A stretch of DNA of 64,000 nt. It comes from Spirochaetota bacterium (lineage in GTDB: Bacteria > Spirochaetota > Brachyspiria > Brachyspirales > JACRPF01). The notes beneath the pieces are model-generated. The model saw only the letters and a list, made by a program, of their open reading frames with translations, did not search any database and was not told the DNA's origin. Below, piece by piece: positions 1-8,261 of this stretch. The first letter of the stretch is position 1; each line of letters begins with the position of its first letter. The stretch covers positions 124,001-188,000 of the forward strand of contig JACRPF010000005.1 in NCBI GenBank assembly GCA_016214035.1, in the 5' to 3' direction. A program made the translations under genes and the position numbers.

Positions 1-123
1 TTTTTTCGAGCTGCTTGCTTGCATAGTGGCTGCTTAAAAAGAGTGCTGTCGCTCGTTCACCATACAGCAGAGTATAGTTCGGACGCGCCGTTACGTCAAG
101 AACGCGCCCGGCGGGATTATCTG

Positions 124-2439
124 TTACACATTCACCACTGGTGCGTGCCGGACCGCCCATCGAACCGCGCCGGCACTCGGGTCATCGATAACGGAAACGG
201 TCTTACCGCTGACCCGCGCGTATATGGCCTTCGCTTCGGGTGATTGCGGAGTATTCACCATGCCGGCAGCATCGCCGTCATCAACACGATAGACGACAAG
301 TTCGAGGTTCGTCCAGTCGATACCGCCTGTCGATTGTGCTATAGCCGCATGCGGCAGTACCGATCCGTTTCGTATGAGCAAGACGATGGGTATTGCACCC
401 GCGCTGATGTGATGCCATTGTCCGCCATCGAATCGCCTGTCGGTCTGATAATCGATCCATATTCCGGGCGGTATATATACATCACGTGCACTCGTCCCTT
501 CATCCATGAGCGGAGCGACGAGCATATCGGTACCGAAAAAATATTCATCCTCGATAAGCCACGATGTTCTGTCGTCGGGATATTCAAAAAACAACGTGCG
601 CACCATCGGATATCCTTCACGCGCACTTGCCGCGGCCTGCGCATAGACGTAAGGCATAAGCCGGTACTTAAGTTCCGCCGCGGCGCGGAACGCATCGGTA
701 AACGATTCGTTATAGAGCCACGGTTCTTTCGGCGGTTTGCCGTGACAGCGGCTATGGCTCGTGAGCATACCGAAGGGCAGCCACCGGCGATAGAGTTCTT
801 CAGGTGACACTTTCACAAATCCGCCGATGTCATGACTCCAGAACGTGAAGCCGCAGAGGCCGAGCGATAATCCGCCGCGCAATGACGCCGCCATGCCGCT
901 GTCGGTGTTCTCCGCGTCGCCGCCCCAGTGCAATGGATAACGCTGGCTGCCGGCCCAAGCCGAACGTCCCCAGATAATACCGGCGCCGGTTTTTTCATCA
1001 GTGATGCTGAATACCGTCTCGTTGTAGCGCAAGGGATACAGATTGTGTTCGAACCAGCCGGTCTTTCCCGACGCATACATCCCATGAAGCGGCGCTGCTT
1101 CGCCGAAGTCGGCTTTGATAGCCTCAACACCCATGTCAAAAAGTGATGCGAGATGGTTCCGGTACCACGCAACCGTCGATGGATTTGAAAAGTCGAGTAT
1201 CGCATCCTCGGTCGGTAGACCGCCTGCGGCATCGAGTACGGCAAGGCCGCGCGCGACGATCTCGCCGAACAGTCTGTTCTTCGGCGTAAAATACGGCAGC
1301 TGCCACAGACAGAAATGAAATCCGTCCTTCCGCAGGTCGGCGATCATCTTTGCCGGATCAGTAAAGCGTGCCGGCGAGAAACGGTAGTCGCATTGCCAAT
1401 CGGTCTCGAACCAGCCGGTGTCCAGATGTATCACGTCGCAGGGAATGCGGTGCGAGCGCAGCTCTTTCGCCACATCGCGCGTTTCCTCTTCCGACTTATA
1501 GGTTATCCTGCTCATCCAAAGCCCGAAACTCCAGAGCGGCGGCAGGGGACTTTTTCCCGTAAGTGTTGTGTATGCCGACAGTATCTCTTTCGGTTCTCCA
1601 ATAAAGATGAACAGATCAAGCATCTCGTCGCCGAGGTAGAGCGTTGCCGCTCCGTCATAACGCGCGCCGAAGTCGAATGTCATGGGCGTTGATGCATGGA
1701 CGAACATGCCGTACCCGCGGCTGCTCATGAAGAATGGCACGGGTTTATACATCGTTGATGACTGTACGCCGTGCGGGTCCACCGTGCAGAGCGGAATCGA
1801 CTGCCCGCGCTTGTCAAGCCGCGTGAAACTCTCGCCGCAGCCGAATATCTTTTCGTCATGCGCAAGCGAGAACGTCGCCGCAATGCGGTATGCAAAGTCC
1901 TCGTTGCAGCGCACCGCGCAGAACGGCAGCGGAAGACAGTTCTGCAGCGATCTCGTATCGCTGATATGCTGCGTCGCCGTGAGAAGTTTTCCGGACGCAT
2001 CGTAAATTTTCACCTTCCACGGTGAACGCTGTATCTCAACGCAGGCACGGGCGCTCTGATAACGTACTGTATCTGCGGTTTCCGTGCAGATCCACGAGCT
2101 GTCCGTCGGAACGGCTCCCGCAAGCATCAGCGATGGTTCTTCGGCGCGTACACCGGCCCGCGCGCGGATGCGGAGCCGCAGCGTATCGGAACGCGCGAAG
2201 GAAAGTTCGAACGGCAGTTCGGGATTTTCATCATACACCGGCGGGAATTCCCAGGAGCCCGCCTTTTCGAACGGCGCGCTGCTGTTGTTGAAGCCGGTGC
2301 GTACCTTACGTGCGTGGCGCGACCATGACAGTGTTCCTGCGCCGGTTGACGCGTTGAATGCGGCAAGACGGTCGGCGATGAAGTAGGTGTTTACTGTGTT
2401 GAAAAAATCTCCGCTGACATCTACCGGCTTGCCGAGCAT
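124..2439 (-). CDS. GH31 family alpha-glycosidase (alpha-xylosidase/alpha-glucosidase type)
   Basis: A 771-residue retaining alpha-glycosidase of family GH31, expected to cleave terminal alpha-linked xylose or glucose. The nucleophile Asp lies in KADFGE near residue 443 and the acid/base Asp in HWGGDAEN near residue 508. The N-terminal part is the usual beta-sandwich (HDEKIFGCGESFTRLDKRG), followed by the barrel and C-terminal beta domains. No signal peptide is visible, so the enzyme is probably cytoplasmic. The start is supported by AAGGAG seven bases upstream of ATG. A clear promoter lies at 2480-2508 and the gene diverges from an agarase-like gene. The HWGGD motif and KADFGE region resemble alpha-xylosidases, but substrate cannot be fixed from sequence. 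It is complete, and differs clearly from the second GH31 gene at 15824. Confidence 0.93.
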   Translation of the reverse strand: MLGKPVDVSGDFFNTVNTYFIADRLAAFNASTGAGTLSWSRHARKVRTGFNNSSAPFEKAGSWEFPPVYDENPELPFELSFARSDTLRLRIRARAGVRAEEPSLMLAGAVPTDSSWICTETADTVRYQSARACVEIQRSPWKVKIYDASGKLLTATQHISDTRSLQNCLPLPFCAVRCNEDFAYRIAATFSLAHDEKIFGCGESFTRLDKRGQSIPLCTVDPHGVQSSTMYKPVPFFMSSRGYGMFVHASTPMTFDFGARYDGAATLYLGDEMLDLFIFIGEPKEILSAYTTLTGKSPLPPLWSFGLWMSRITYKSEEETRDVAKELRSHRIPCDVIHLDTGWFETDWQCDYRFSPARFTDPAKMIADLRKDGFHFCLWQLPYFTPKNRLFGEIVARGLAVLDAAGGLPTEDAILDFSNPSTVAWYRNHLASLFDMGVEAIKADFGEAAPLHGMYASGKTGWFEHNLYPLRYNETVFSITDEKTGAGIIWGRSAWAGSQRYPLHWGGDAENTDSGMAASLRGGLSLGLCGFTFWSHDIGGFVKVSPEELYRRWLPFGMLTSHSRCHGKPPKEPWLYNESFTDAFRAAAELKYRLMPYVYAQAAASAREGYPMVRTLFFEYPDDRTSWLIEDEYFFGTDMLVAPLMDEGTSARDVYIPPGIWIDYQTDRRFDGGQWHHISAGAIPIVLLIRNGSVLPHAAIAQSTGGIDWTNLELVVYRVDDGDAAGMVNTPQSPEAKAIYARVSGKTVSVIDDPSAGAVRWAVRHAPVVNV

Positions 2440-2479
2440 AGTTTGTTCTCCTTTTCAGAAACGCGTACTACTACCGTAC

Positions 2480-2508
2480 AGTATAGACACGTACAGAGCC
2501 GCTGTCAA
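2480..2508 (-). promoter_or_regulatory. Sigma70-type promoter of the GH31 gene
   Basis: Read on the minus strand: TTGACA (2508-2503), a 17-base spacer and TATACT (2485-2480). The predicted start of transcription is near 2473, giving a leader of about 35 bases that carries AAGGAG before the ATG at 2439. Confidence 0.75.
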
Positions 2509-2634
2509 TGGATTTTCAAGAATAAGTATAGGCAACGGCGTTCCAGCCTGAATATCCATACATGTTCCGGTTTCTCTATTTTTATTTATCGTGCCGTTAT
2601 GTATACTGTAAAGAACGATAAGGGCAGGTATGCC

Positions 2635-4734
2635 ATGCATATGAAATTGTTGGTTATCGCTCTCGCAATCCTCACCTCGCTGCAGACACAGGGCGCTTTC
2701 ATGATCGCCGATTTCAGCAGCGGAAAGACGCTCGGTGCGATTACGACCGCCGGCGTAACGGTTTCGCTGTCATCCAATGAGAACGGTCCCGCACTTATCA
2801 TGGAGACCGCACCCGGCGTCGAATCCCCGGTGGTCACCGTTGCCGCATCGAACGGCTGGGACCTTTCCGCATATGGCGAAATCACATTCCCGATTATGAA
2901 CCCCGGCGATGAACAGCTCTCGGTTCGCTGCCGCATCGACAGTGCGCCGAAAGGAACCGGCGGCTCGAAACAGGAGATGAGACGCAATGAACTCACGATG
3001 AAGGTCGATCCGGGGAAGACACTCATGTTCCGCATAACACTGACACCCATGCCCGTCGGCGGCACCATGACCGACCCGAAGGAATTCATCGGCATACGCA
3101 GAGCGCCGTACAGCGGCAGATATTATCATGTTGATAACATACGCGCGATATCGCTCATCGTGAACAAATCGGCAAAGAAAAATACAGCGGCAGTCGGCAG
3201 TATTATCGCCGGCGGCACTCCGATTCCGCCGGAAAAAATGCCGGACAAAATGTTCCCGCTCATCGACGGATTCGGGCAGTTCAAACACAGGGACTGGCCG
3301 GGAAAAGTGCACTCGCTCGATGAATTACGGAGCAACAGTGTCGTTGAGGCGGCGGGGCTGAAAACCAACCCCCGGCCGGCGTCGTGGAATAAATTCGGCG
3401 GCTGGAAAGACGGCCCGGCGCTTAAGGCAACGGGCTTTTTCCGCACCGAAAAACATGACGGCAAGTGGCAGCTTGTCGACCCCGACGGGAAACTTTTTTT
3501 CTCGGTGGGTCTTGACAATGTGACCTTCGGCAATTTTACGCCGCTTGATGACCGCCGTCACTGGTTTCAAGCATTGCCGCCCGAGGATGAAACACATCGC
3601 CCGTTTTTCAACGACTTCACCGGGGCTATCTCACGGTACTACGGCGGAAAGAAAGTGCATGCATTCAATTACTTCCGTTATAATCTGTTTCGTAAATACG
3701 GCGAGAACTGGAAAGACCTCTTCACCGAAGTGTCGATGCAGCGCTTACCCGCGTGGGGTATGAATACCATCGGCAACTGGTCGGCACCGGAGATCTATTC
3801 ACGCGGCAGGCTGGCATACACGCCAACCGTTTATACGTCGGGACCCATCATCGCCGGGTCATCGGGACACTGGTCGAAGTTCAAGGATGTATTCCATCCC
3901 GATTTCAAATCAAATCTCATCACGACGATGACGGCGCTGTCGAACACGTTCAACGATCCGTGGTGCCTCGGGTATTATGTAGACAATGAAATAAGCTGGG
4001 ATGACGACACATCGCTCGCGCTCGCAACCATAGTGTCGCCGCCTTCGCAGGAAGCAAAGAAGGTATTTGTCGGCGTACTCAGGGAACGCTACGGTGATAT
4101 ACGCAGACTGAACGAAGTCTGGGGCACCGCGCATGATTCGTGGAACGCGCTGCTCGGCAGTACCAACGCGCCGTCGAAGGATAAAGCCCGCACTGACCTC
4201 ACCAATTTCACCGGCACCATCGCCGAGACGTATTTTAAAACGGTGCGCGATGTGCTGAAAACATATGCGCCGAACCATTTGTATCTCGGGTGCCGCTTTG
4301 CGTGGCTCAACTGGCTTGTCGTTGAGATCGGCGGTCGTTATTGCGATGTGGTAAGTTTCAATATCTATATGAAAAGCTGGAAAGAGAGCAGGACGATGTC
4401 GGCACGTGCTGCCGGCGATAAACCTTACATCATCGGCGAATTCCATTTCGGCGCGCTCGACCGGGGCCTCTTCGACCCGGGCAATGTACCGGTAAAAGAT
4501 CAGGCCGAGCGCGCGGCCGCGTACAAACGTTACCTCATCGACGCGCTCAACGACACGCAGTTGGTGGGCTGTCATTATTTCATGTACATCGATTCGCCGG
4601 TGACGGGGCGCTGGCTTGACGGCGAGAACCTTCAGGTAGGGTTCATCGATAATTGCGACACGCCGTACGCGGAGATTGTTTCAGCCGCGCGGGAAATCGG
4701 CGATACGATGTATTCGATCCGCTCGGGAAAATAA
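2635..4734 (+). CDS. Secreted agarase-like (GH50-like, clan GH-A) glycoside hydrolase
   Basis: The frame is open from 2443, but the signal peptide begins at MHMKLLVIALAILTS, so ATG 2635 (or 2641) is chosen; AGGGCAGG precedes it. The mature protein has an N-terminal beta-sandwich (FMIADFSSGKTLG onward) and then a barrel with the agarase-type run WQLVDPDGKLFFSVGLDN. The likely acid/base Glu is in YYVDNEISWD near residue 452 and the likely nucleophile in YIIGEFHFG near residue 602. It probably hydrolyses an algal or mucin-like galactan outside the inner membrane; the exact substrate is unknown. The protein ends shortly after the barrel, whereas its paralogue at 20317-24402 carries a long C-terminal extension. 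The two share ordered motifs throughout, which makes this the intact reference for the interrupted copy. Confidence 0.85.
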   Translation: MHMKLLVIALAILTSLQTQGAFMIADFSSGKTLGAITTAGVTVSLSSNENGPALIMETAPGVESPVVTVAASNGWDLSAYGEITFPIMNPGDEQLSVRCRIDSAPKGTGGSKQEMRRNELTMKVDPGKTLMFRITLTPMPVGGTMTDPKEFIGIRRAPYSGRYYHVDNIRAISLIVNKSAKKNTAAVGSIIAGGTPIPPEKMPDKMFPLIDGFGQFKHRDWPGKVHSLDELRSNSVVEAAGLKTNPRPASWNKFGGWKDGPALKATGFFRTEKHDGKWQLVDPDGKLFFSVGLDNVTFGNFTPLDDRRHWFQALPPEDETHRPFFNDFTGAISRYYGGKKVHAFNYFRYNLFRKYGENWKDLFTEVSMQRLPAWGMNTIGNWSAPEIYSRGRLAYTPTVYTSGPIIAGSSGHWSKFKDVFHPDFKSNLITTMTALSNTFNDPWCLGYYVDNEISWDDDTSLALATIVSPPSQEAKKVFVGVLRERYGDIRRLNEVWGTAHDSWNALLGSTNAPSKDKARTDLTNFTGTIAETYFKTVRDVLKTYAPNHLYLGCRFAWLNWLVVEIGGRYCDVVSFNIYMKSWKESRTMSARAAGDKPYIIGEFHFGALDRGLFDPGNVPVKDQAERAAAYKRYLIDALNDTQLVGCHYFMYIDSPVTGRWLDGENLQVGFIDNCDTPYAEIVSAAREIGDTMYSIRSGK

Positions 4735-4951
4735 TGATAACCATCAGGCTTTACACGCTCGTGTCCGTGGGTCGCGGTATGATATGGTGTTCAATTTCTT
4801 TACTCAGTCGATGACATGTTAATAATTTAAACACCCCTATGCAGTGCCGGACGGAGCATACGGCACCCGCATGTAGAAAACGGTAACAGTATTCGGAATG
4901 CATTCACACTTTCCGGTGAAATATATAATCTTATCGCCGTCATCGCGTTCA

Positions 4952-4979
4952 TTGGTACGTAATTTGCGATGATTATATT
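4952..4979 (+). promoter_or_regulatory. Probable promoter of the 171-aa orphan gene
   Basis: TTGGTA (4952-4957), a 16-base spacer and TATATT (4974-4979) lie just upstream of a GGAGGAATTCT-ATG start at 5007. The rest of 4735-4951 shows no gene and no convincing terminator. Confidence 0.5.
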
Positions 4980-5006
4980 GATAAGTCATTTCTGTGGAGG
5001 AATTCT

Positions 5007-5522
5007 ATGGCAGAGGTCAAAGGAAAATTTATCACCCTGGGTTGTCACTTGATGTCGGCGTATCCGGCGGCACAAGCCGGAGCGAATGACTATTTAAAAA
5101 AAGAAACGGGCACGGAATGGAACGGACTGGAACAGGAAGGCTGGTACAATACAAGGATTTTCAACACGGTCATGGAACTCTATGCGAAATCATCCATTGC
5201 CGGCGAGAGCGCTATCGTTACCCTGGGAAGAAAAGTGTATCCGACGATAAAAAAAACCGTCGGTATTCCGGAACATATAAAAACACCGCTCGATTTCATC
5301 CACTATGAAGCGGAAGGTTTTTTACAGAACCATCGGGGCGACGACGTCGTGCCGAGAAAGATCATCAAGGATGTTGATAGGGAAGTCATCGTTCATGCGC
5401 CGGCGCCCGGGTATAATGTGAGATTATACGAGGGTGTGTTCATCGGTATCCTTGAAATGTGCGGCATTAAATCGGGGAAGGTCGAGAACATCGGGAACAG
5501 CACGTTTGCCATAACATGGTGA
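5007..5522 (+). CDS. Uncharacterised 171-aa cytoplasmic protein
   Basis: A well-started gene (GGAGG six bases before ATG) for a soluble alpha/beta protein with no signal peptide or membrane segment. It begins MAEVKGKFITLGCHLMSAYP and contains two Cys (residues 13 and about 152), plus a mid-section (RIFNTVMELYAKSSIAGESA) that looks helical. The order of helical N-terminal half and beta-rich C-terminal half loosely recalls small ligand-binding or sensor domains such as V4R or DUF2378, but no diagnostic motif was found, so no function is assigned. It is monocistronic: its own promoter is upstream and a convergent gene follows within 10 bases. Confidence 0.75.
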   Translation: MAEVKGKFITLGCHLMSAYPAAQAGANDYLKKETGTEWNGLEQEGWYNTRIFNTVMELYAKSSIAGESAIVTLGRKVYPTIKKTVGIPEHIKTPLDFIHYEAEGFLQNHRGDDVVPRKIIKDVDREVIVHAPAPGYNVRLYEGVFIGILEMCGIKSGKVENIGNSTFAITW

Positions 5523-5528
5523 TATTTT

Positions 5529-6215
5529 TTACCGGTGCCCGTTACCCTTTATCAAAGCATACTTTTTCAATATATCGTAATTCCATGATTCCATCTCATA
5601 TTTCCCATTTTTGAAGCGATACATGAACTGTTTGCTTCCGCTGCTGTTGGGGGCTTCAGGTATGCTTTTTTCAAAGTCGATCAATTGATTATGAACGCCG
5701 ATATCCATAATTCCATCGCCGTCAAAGTCGGCGATCCACGCATTTTGTGTGCGTTCAAATGATGACGCCAGCAGTTGATAGACCGCGAGCTCACTTTCAA
5801 AGATCAATTTCATGCCGTCAGTCTGAAAGACAAGGATATAAACAGCAGACGGGCCGGATGTATCTCCCTCCATCTTTATCAAATAGGCATTATACTTCCG
5901 GTTTTTATCCATAGAGAACTTATGTACCGCAGAATAGTTCATACCTTTTTTATAGAAACTGAAATGCTCAAGATGTGCGGAGGGTATCATGTTCCGGCTT
6001 GAGCTCAATGCTTGAGTCATACCCGCATATACATGCAGTGTTTCAAATTGTATCTCGGTAAACAATGAATCTGTCTGCATGTGGATTTCCTGCGGTTTCA
6101 GTTTTCCTGAGCACGAACACATGATCATGACGGCAAGCATGTAAACGGATATGTTATTAGCACATTCAATTATATGATGCCGCATGAGGGGGCTATATCT
6201 CTTTTCATCTGACAT
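5529..6215 (-). CDS. Secreted or lipoprotein-like FG-GAP-type protein
   Basis: An envelope protein of about 228 residues. A hydrophobic segment (ISVYMLAVMIMCSCSG) ends in Cys residues that could be lipidated, although the lipobox is not canonical. The C-terminal half holds ADFDGDGIMDIGV, a DxDxDG calcium-binding loop as in FG-GAP/VCBS repeats. The frame is open to 6272. The ATG at 6215 is preferred because a strong -10 box ends exactly six bases before it; the ATG at 6185 is the alternative and has no good ribosome-binding site. The gene is more AT-rich than its surroundings. It is divergent from the AraC gene at 6375. Function unknown. Confidence 0.7.
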   Translation of the reverse strand: MSDEKRYSPLMRHHIIECANNISVYMLAVMIMCSCSGKLKPQEIHMQTDSLFTEIQFETLHVYAGMTQALSSSRNMIPSAHLEHFSFYKKGMNYSAVHKFSMDKNRKYNAYLIKMEGDTSGPSAVYILVFQTDGMKLIFESELAVYQLLASSFERTQNAWIADFDGDGIMDIGVHNQLIDFEKSIPEAPNSSGSKQFMYRFKNGKYEMESWNYDILKKYALIKGNGHR

Positions 6216-6221
6216 ATGGAT

Positions 6222-6250
6222 AGTATAGTTCCGGATAACCGTCACGTCAA
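6222..6250 (-). promoter_or_regulatory. Promoter giving a leaderless transcript
   Basis: Minus strand TTGACG (6250-6245), 17-base spacer, TATACT (6227-6222), then six bases to ATG 6215. Transcription would begin at or within a base of the start codon. Confidence 0.65.
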
Positions 6251-6340
6251 GACTGCAACAGACTGCGCGCAATTGCTAATCACTGGGAAATTAATATGGA
6301 ATACGGAATTTTTATGGATATTCCGGGAAAAACGGGTGTA

Positions 6341-6368
6341 TTGCATTCCGTCAACGTGTGTGTATAAT
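6341..6368 (+). promoter_or_regulatory. Promoter of AraC-type regulator, probably leaderless
   Basis: TTGCAT (6341-6346), 16-base spacer, TATAAT (6363-6368), then six bases to ATG 6375. No ribosome-binding site can fit between the box and the start codon. Confidence 0.65.
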
Positions 6369-6374
6369 CCCGTT

Positions 6375-7295
6375 ATGGCGTCAAAAATAAAATCTGCTGC
6401 GATTCCCGATGAAGTAAAACGTACCGCCATGCGCAATGCGGTAAAGAACATTCCGTTCATCAACTGCGGCGGTTTTTCGATAACCATCGTGAACGCCAAT
6501 TGCAATACCTATCAGAAACCGGCGTCCTCCGGCTGGCATACGCATCCGTTCTACGAATTCAGTCTTGTCCGCCGCGGCGTGGTGGGATACCGGACAAAAC
6601 AGAAAGACAACCGGCGCGGTCCCGGTGAAGTCCATTTCATGTATCCCGACTGCCAGCACTGCTGGGATATCGTCAAAACGCCGGTAGCTATCGACAACTT
6701 TGAGATAGAATTCCACGCCATCGACCCCGCATACGCGGCGTTCGTGAGGAATATGCCCGATCTCGTCCGGCGCAAGGGGTTTACGCTTACGCTTCCGAAC
6801 GACATACAGCGGTTATACTCCTCCATCGACGATGAACTTATCCGCAACGACGCCCTGACATCGCATCGCATACCGCTCATCATCTACGATATTTTTCACG
6901 GCATGATCCGGCAGAATTTTCCCGAGTGGATACGCGCCGAGGCGCACGTGAGCGGAAATTCGGACCGGGCATTCAGGCTGTTCCTTGTGGCGAAATCGAT
7001 AATCGACGAGAATATCCAGAACGACATCGCGCCGGGGGAGATTGCGAGGCGGTTGAGCATCACGCAGCGATACCTCAACGAGCTTTTTGGAAAGATCGTG
7101 CAGCAGCCGTGCGGGAGATACATCAAGGAGCACAAACTCAATCGCGCGTATTCCATGATAGTATCGGACCCGACAGGAAAGATACGCGAGGTGGCATACG
7201 CGCTCGGATACACCGACCCGCTGTATTTCACCCGCGTCTTCACGGAGCATTTCGGCATATCGCCCACCGCCGTCCGCGAACATCCGCAGGTGTGA
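6375..7295 (+). CDS. AraC family transcriptional regulator
   Basis: A 306-residue DNA-binding regulator. The N-terminal half is a cupin-like effector domain (GWHTHPFYEFSLVRRGVVGY, with paired His) and the C-terminal 100 residues contain two helix-turn-helix motifs; the second is recognisable as IREVAYALGYTDPLYFTRVF followed by GISPTAVREH. The frame is open from 6216, but the promoter -10 box at 6363-6368 makes upstream starts impossible; ATG 6375 lies at the predicted transcription start, and ATG 6429 is the alternative. It probably senses a sugar derivative and controls nearby glycan genes, possibly the agarase-like or GH31 genes. That link is inference from position only. Confidence 0.9.
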   Translation: MASKIKSAAIPDEVKRTAMRNAVKNIPFINCGGFSITIVNANCNTYQKPASSGWHTHPFYEFSLVRRGVVGYRTKQKDNRRGPGEVHFMYPDCQHCWDIVKTPVAIDNFEIEFHAIDPAYAAFVRNMPDLVRRKGFTLTLPNDIQRLYSSIDDELIRNDALTSHRIPLIIYDIFHGMIRQNFPEWIRAEAHVSGNSDRAFRLFLVAKSIIDENIQNDIAPGEIARRLSITQRYLNELFGKIVQQPCGRYIKEHKLNRAYSMIVSDPTGKIREVAYALGYTDPLYFTRVFTEHFGISPTAVREHPQV

Positions 7296-7481
7296 CGCGC
7301 CGCACGATACACAAAACCGCTCTGTACGTCAGCTCTTTTCCCGTCAGCGCGTAACTGCACGCTTTGCCGTCTACCCATGACTTAAAACACGCAGTAGTAT
7401 AATTCTGCATTCCCGTGACGTGCTAAAGACGTATGAAATGATAACCATTCAATATTATTCGGTAATAGGATTAACTCCGCG

Positions 7482-7847
7482 CTAGGGGAAAACCCTTTTA
7501 TGTTCTACCAATACGCCGCCGAAGTTGATGAGCAGTCCCACATGGAAGTCCGTACCATTGAGGTAATTCTTAAGTTGCATGATGTGCGGGAACGCGAGCC
7601 GCTCAACGCATTTTGTTTCCACTATGACAAGCCCATTAACGAACATGTCTGCGAAGTATTCCCCCACGATGACGTCTTTGTAATGAACCTTGATTGGTTT
7701 TTCTATTTCCACCGGCATGCCGGCGAGACTGATTTCATGAGCAAGGGCATTGCGGTACACCCTTTCAAGAAACCCCGTGCCGAGTGTTTTATGCACCTCA
7801 TACGCCGACGCGATGATTTTATCAGTAATTGATTGAAAGTGAAGCAT
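7482..7847 (-). CDS. GxxExxY family protein
   Basis: A 121-residue member of the small GxxExxY family. The diagnostic stretch is TLGTGFLERVYRNAL (G-x-x-E-x-x-Y), followed by a nuclease-fold-like core with D, ExK and Q positions (ADMFVNGLVIVETKCVERL). The family resembles PD-(D/E)XK nucleases and is scattered widely in environmental genomes; its role is not established. The gene stands alone between non-coding stretches. Length and both ends match the family. Confidence 0.87.
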   Translation of the reverse strand: MLHFQSITDKIIASAYEVHKTLGTGFLERVYRNALAHEISLAGMPVEIEKPIKVHYKDVIVGEYFADMFVNGLVIVETKCVERLAFPHIMQLKNYLNGTDFHVGLLINFGGVLVEHKRVFP

Positions 7848-8261
7848 GAAGACCTCCGTTTTTCGGTTGTCCTATGCACGAACGGGAGCGAAGTCAAGGG
7901 CGGACGTATTTCGTCCGCTTGCGCAGCCCTTGACGAGCTCACGTGAGTGCGTATCCTTTCCGAAAAGCGGAGGGATGAATGCTTCACGCGGTATTATTCA
8001 TATACGATAAGAGAAAGAGAATATGAGCCTCGGCATATACGTGTTGTTCCTGTTCTTCTGTTCCTGTCTTCATCCTGTTAAAAACAAACGGGCTTCAATA
8101 ATTCTTAAACAGATAGAAACAGAGTGAATGTAAATGCGGAAAGGGCCAACCCCAAAAACAATGCTTGAATATACGTGCGGCGTGGTTGTAACGGATGAAG
8201 CGTTACGGTATGATTTATGATTTAGTTTTCAAAGAACGTTATAAGGTTTATTAAGATACAT
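7848..8261. other. Gene-free stretch with one hairpin
   Basis: About 410 bases with no convincing coding frame or RNA gene. The only structure noted is the inverted repeat at 7894-7933. The stretch becomes AT-rich towards the AT-rich propeller gene that follows. Confidence 0.5.
7894..7933. repeat. Inverted repeat (hairpin)
   Basis: TCAAGGGC (7894-7901) pairs with GCCCTTGA (7926-7933). An inner pair, GGACG with CGTCC, shortens the loop. It lies just upstream of the GxxExxY gene start on the minus strand, so it may be a transcript leader structure or operator. No T-run follows, so it is not a typical terminator. Confidence 0.5.

Noticed and set aside
1-123. Start of another gene at the left edge
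   Set aside because: Only a short frame overlapping the GH31 gene in antisense is open, without a ribosome-binding site or recognisable residues.
5529-6272. Start of the FG-GAP-like gene at 6272
   Set aside because: That start would lie upstream of the strong promoter at 6222-6250, so it could not be on the main transcript.
7477-7487. Shared 11-mer CCGCGCTAGGG at the stop codons of the genes ending at 7482 and 52182
   Set aside because: Identical 11-mers are expected many times by chance in 64 kb, and nothing else around the two sites matches.
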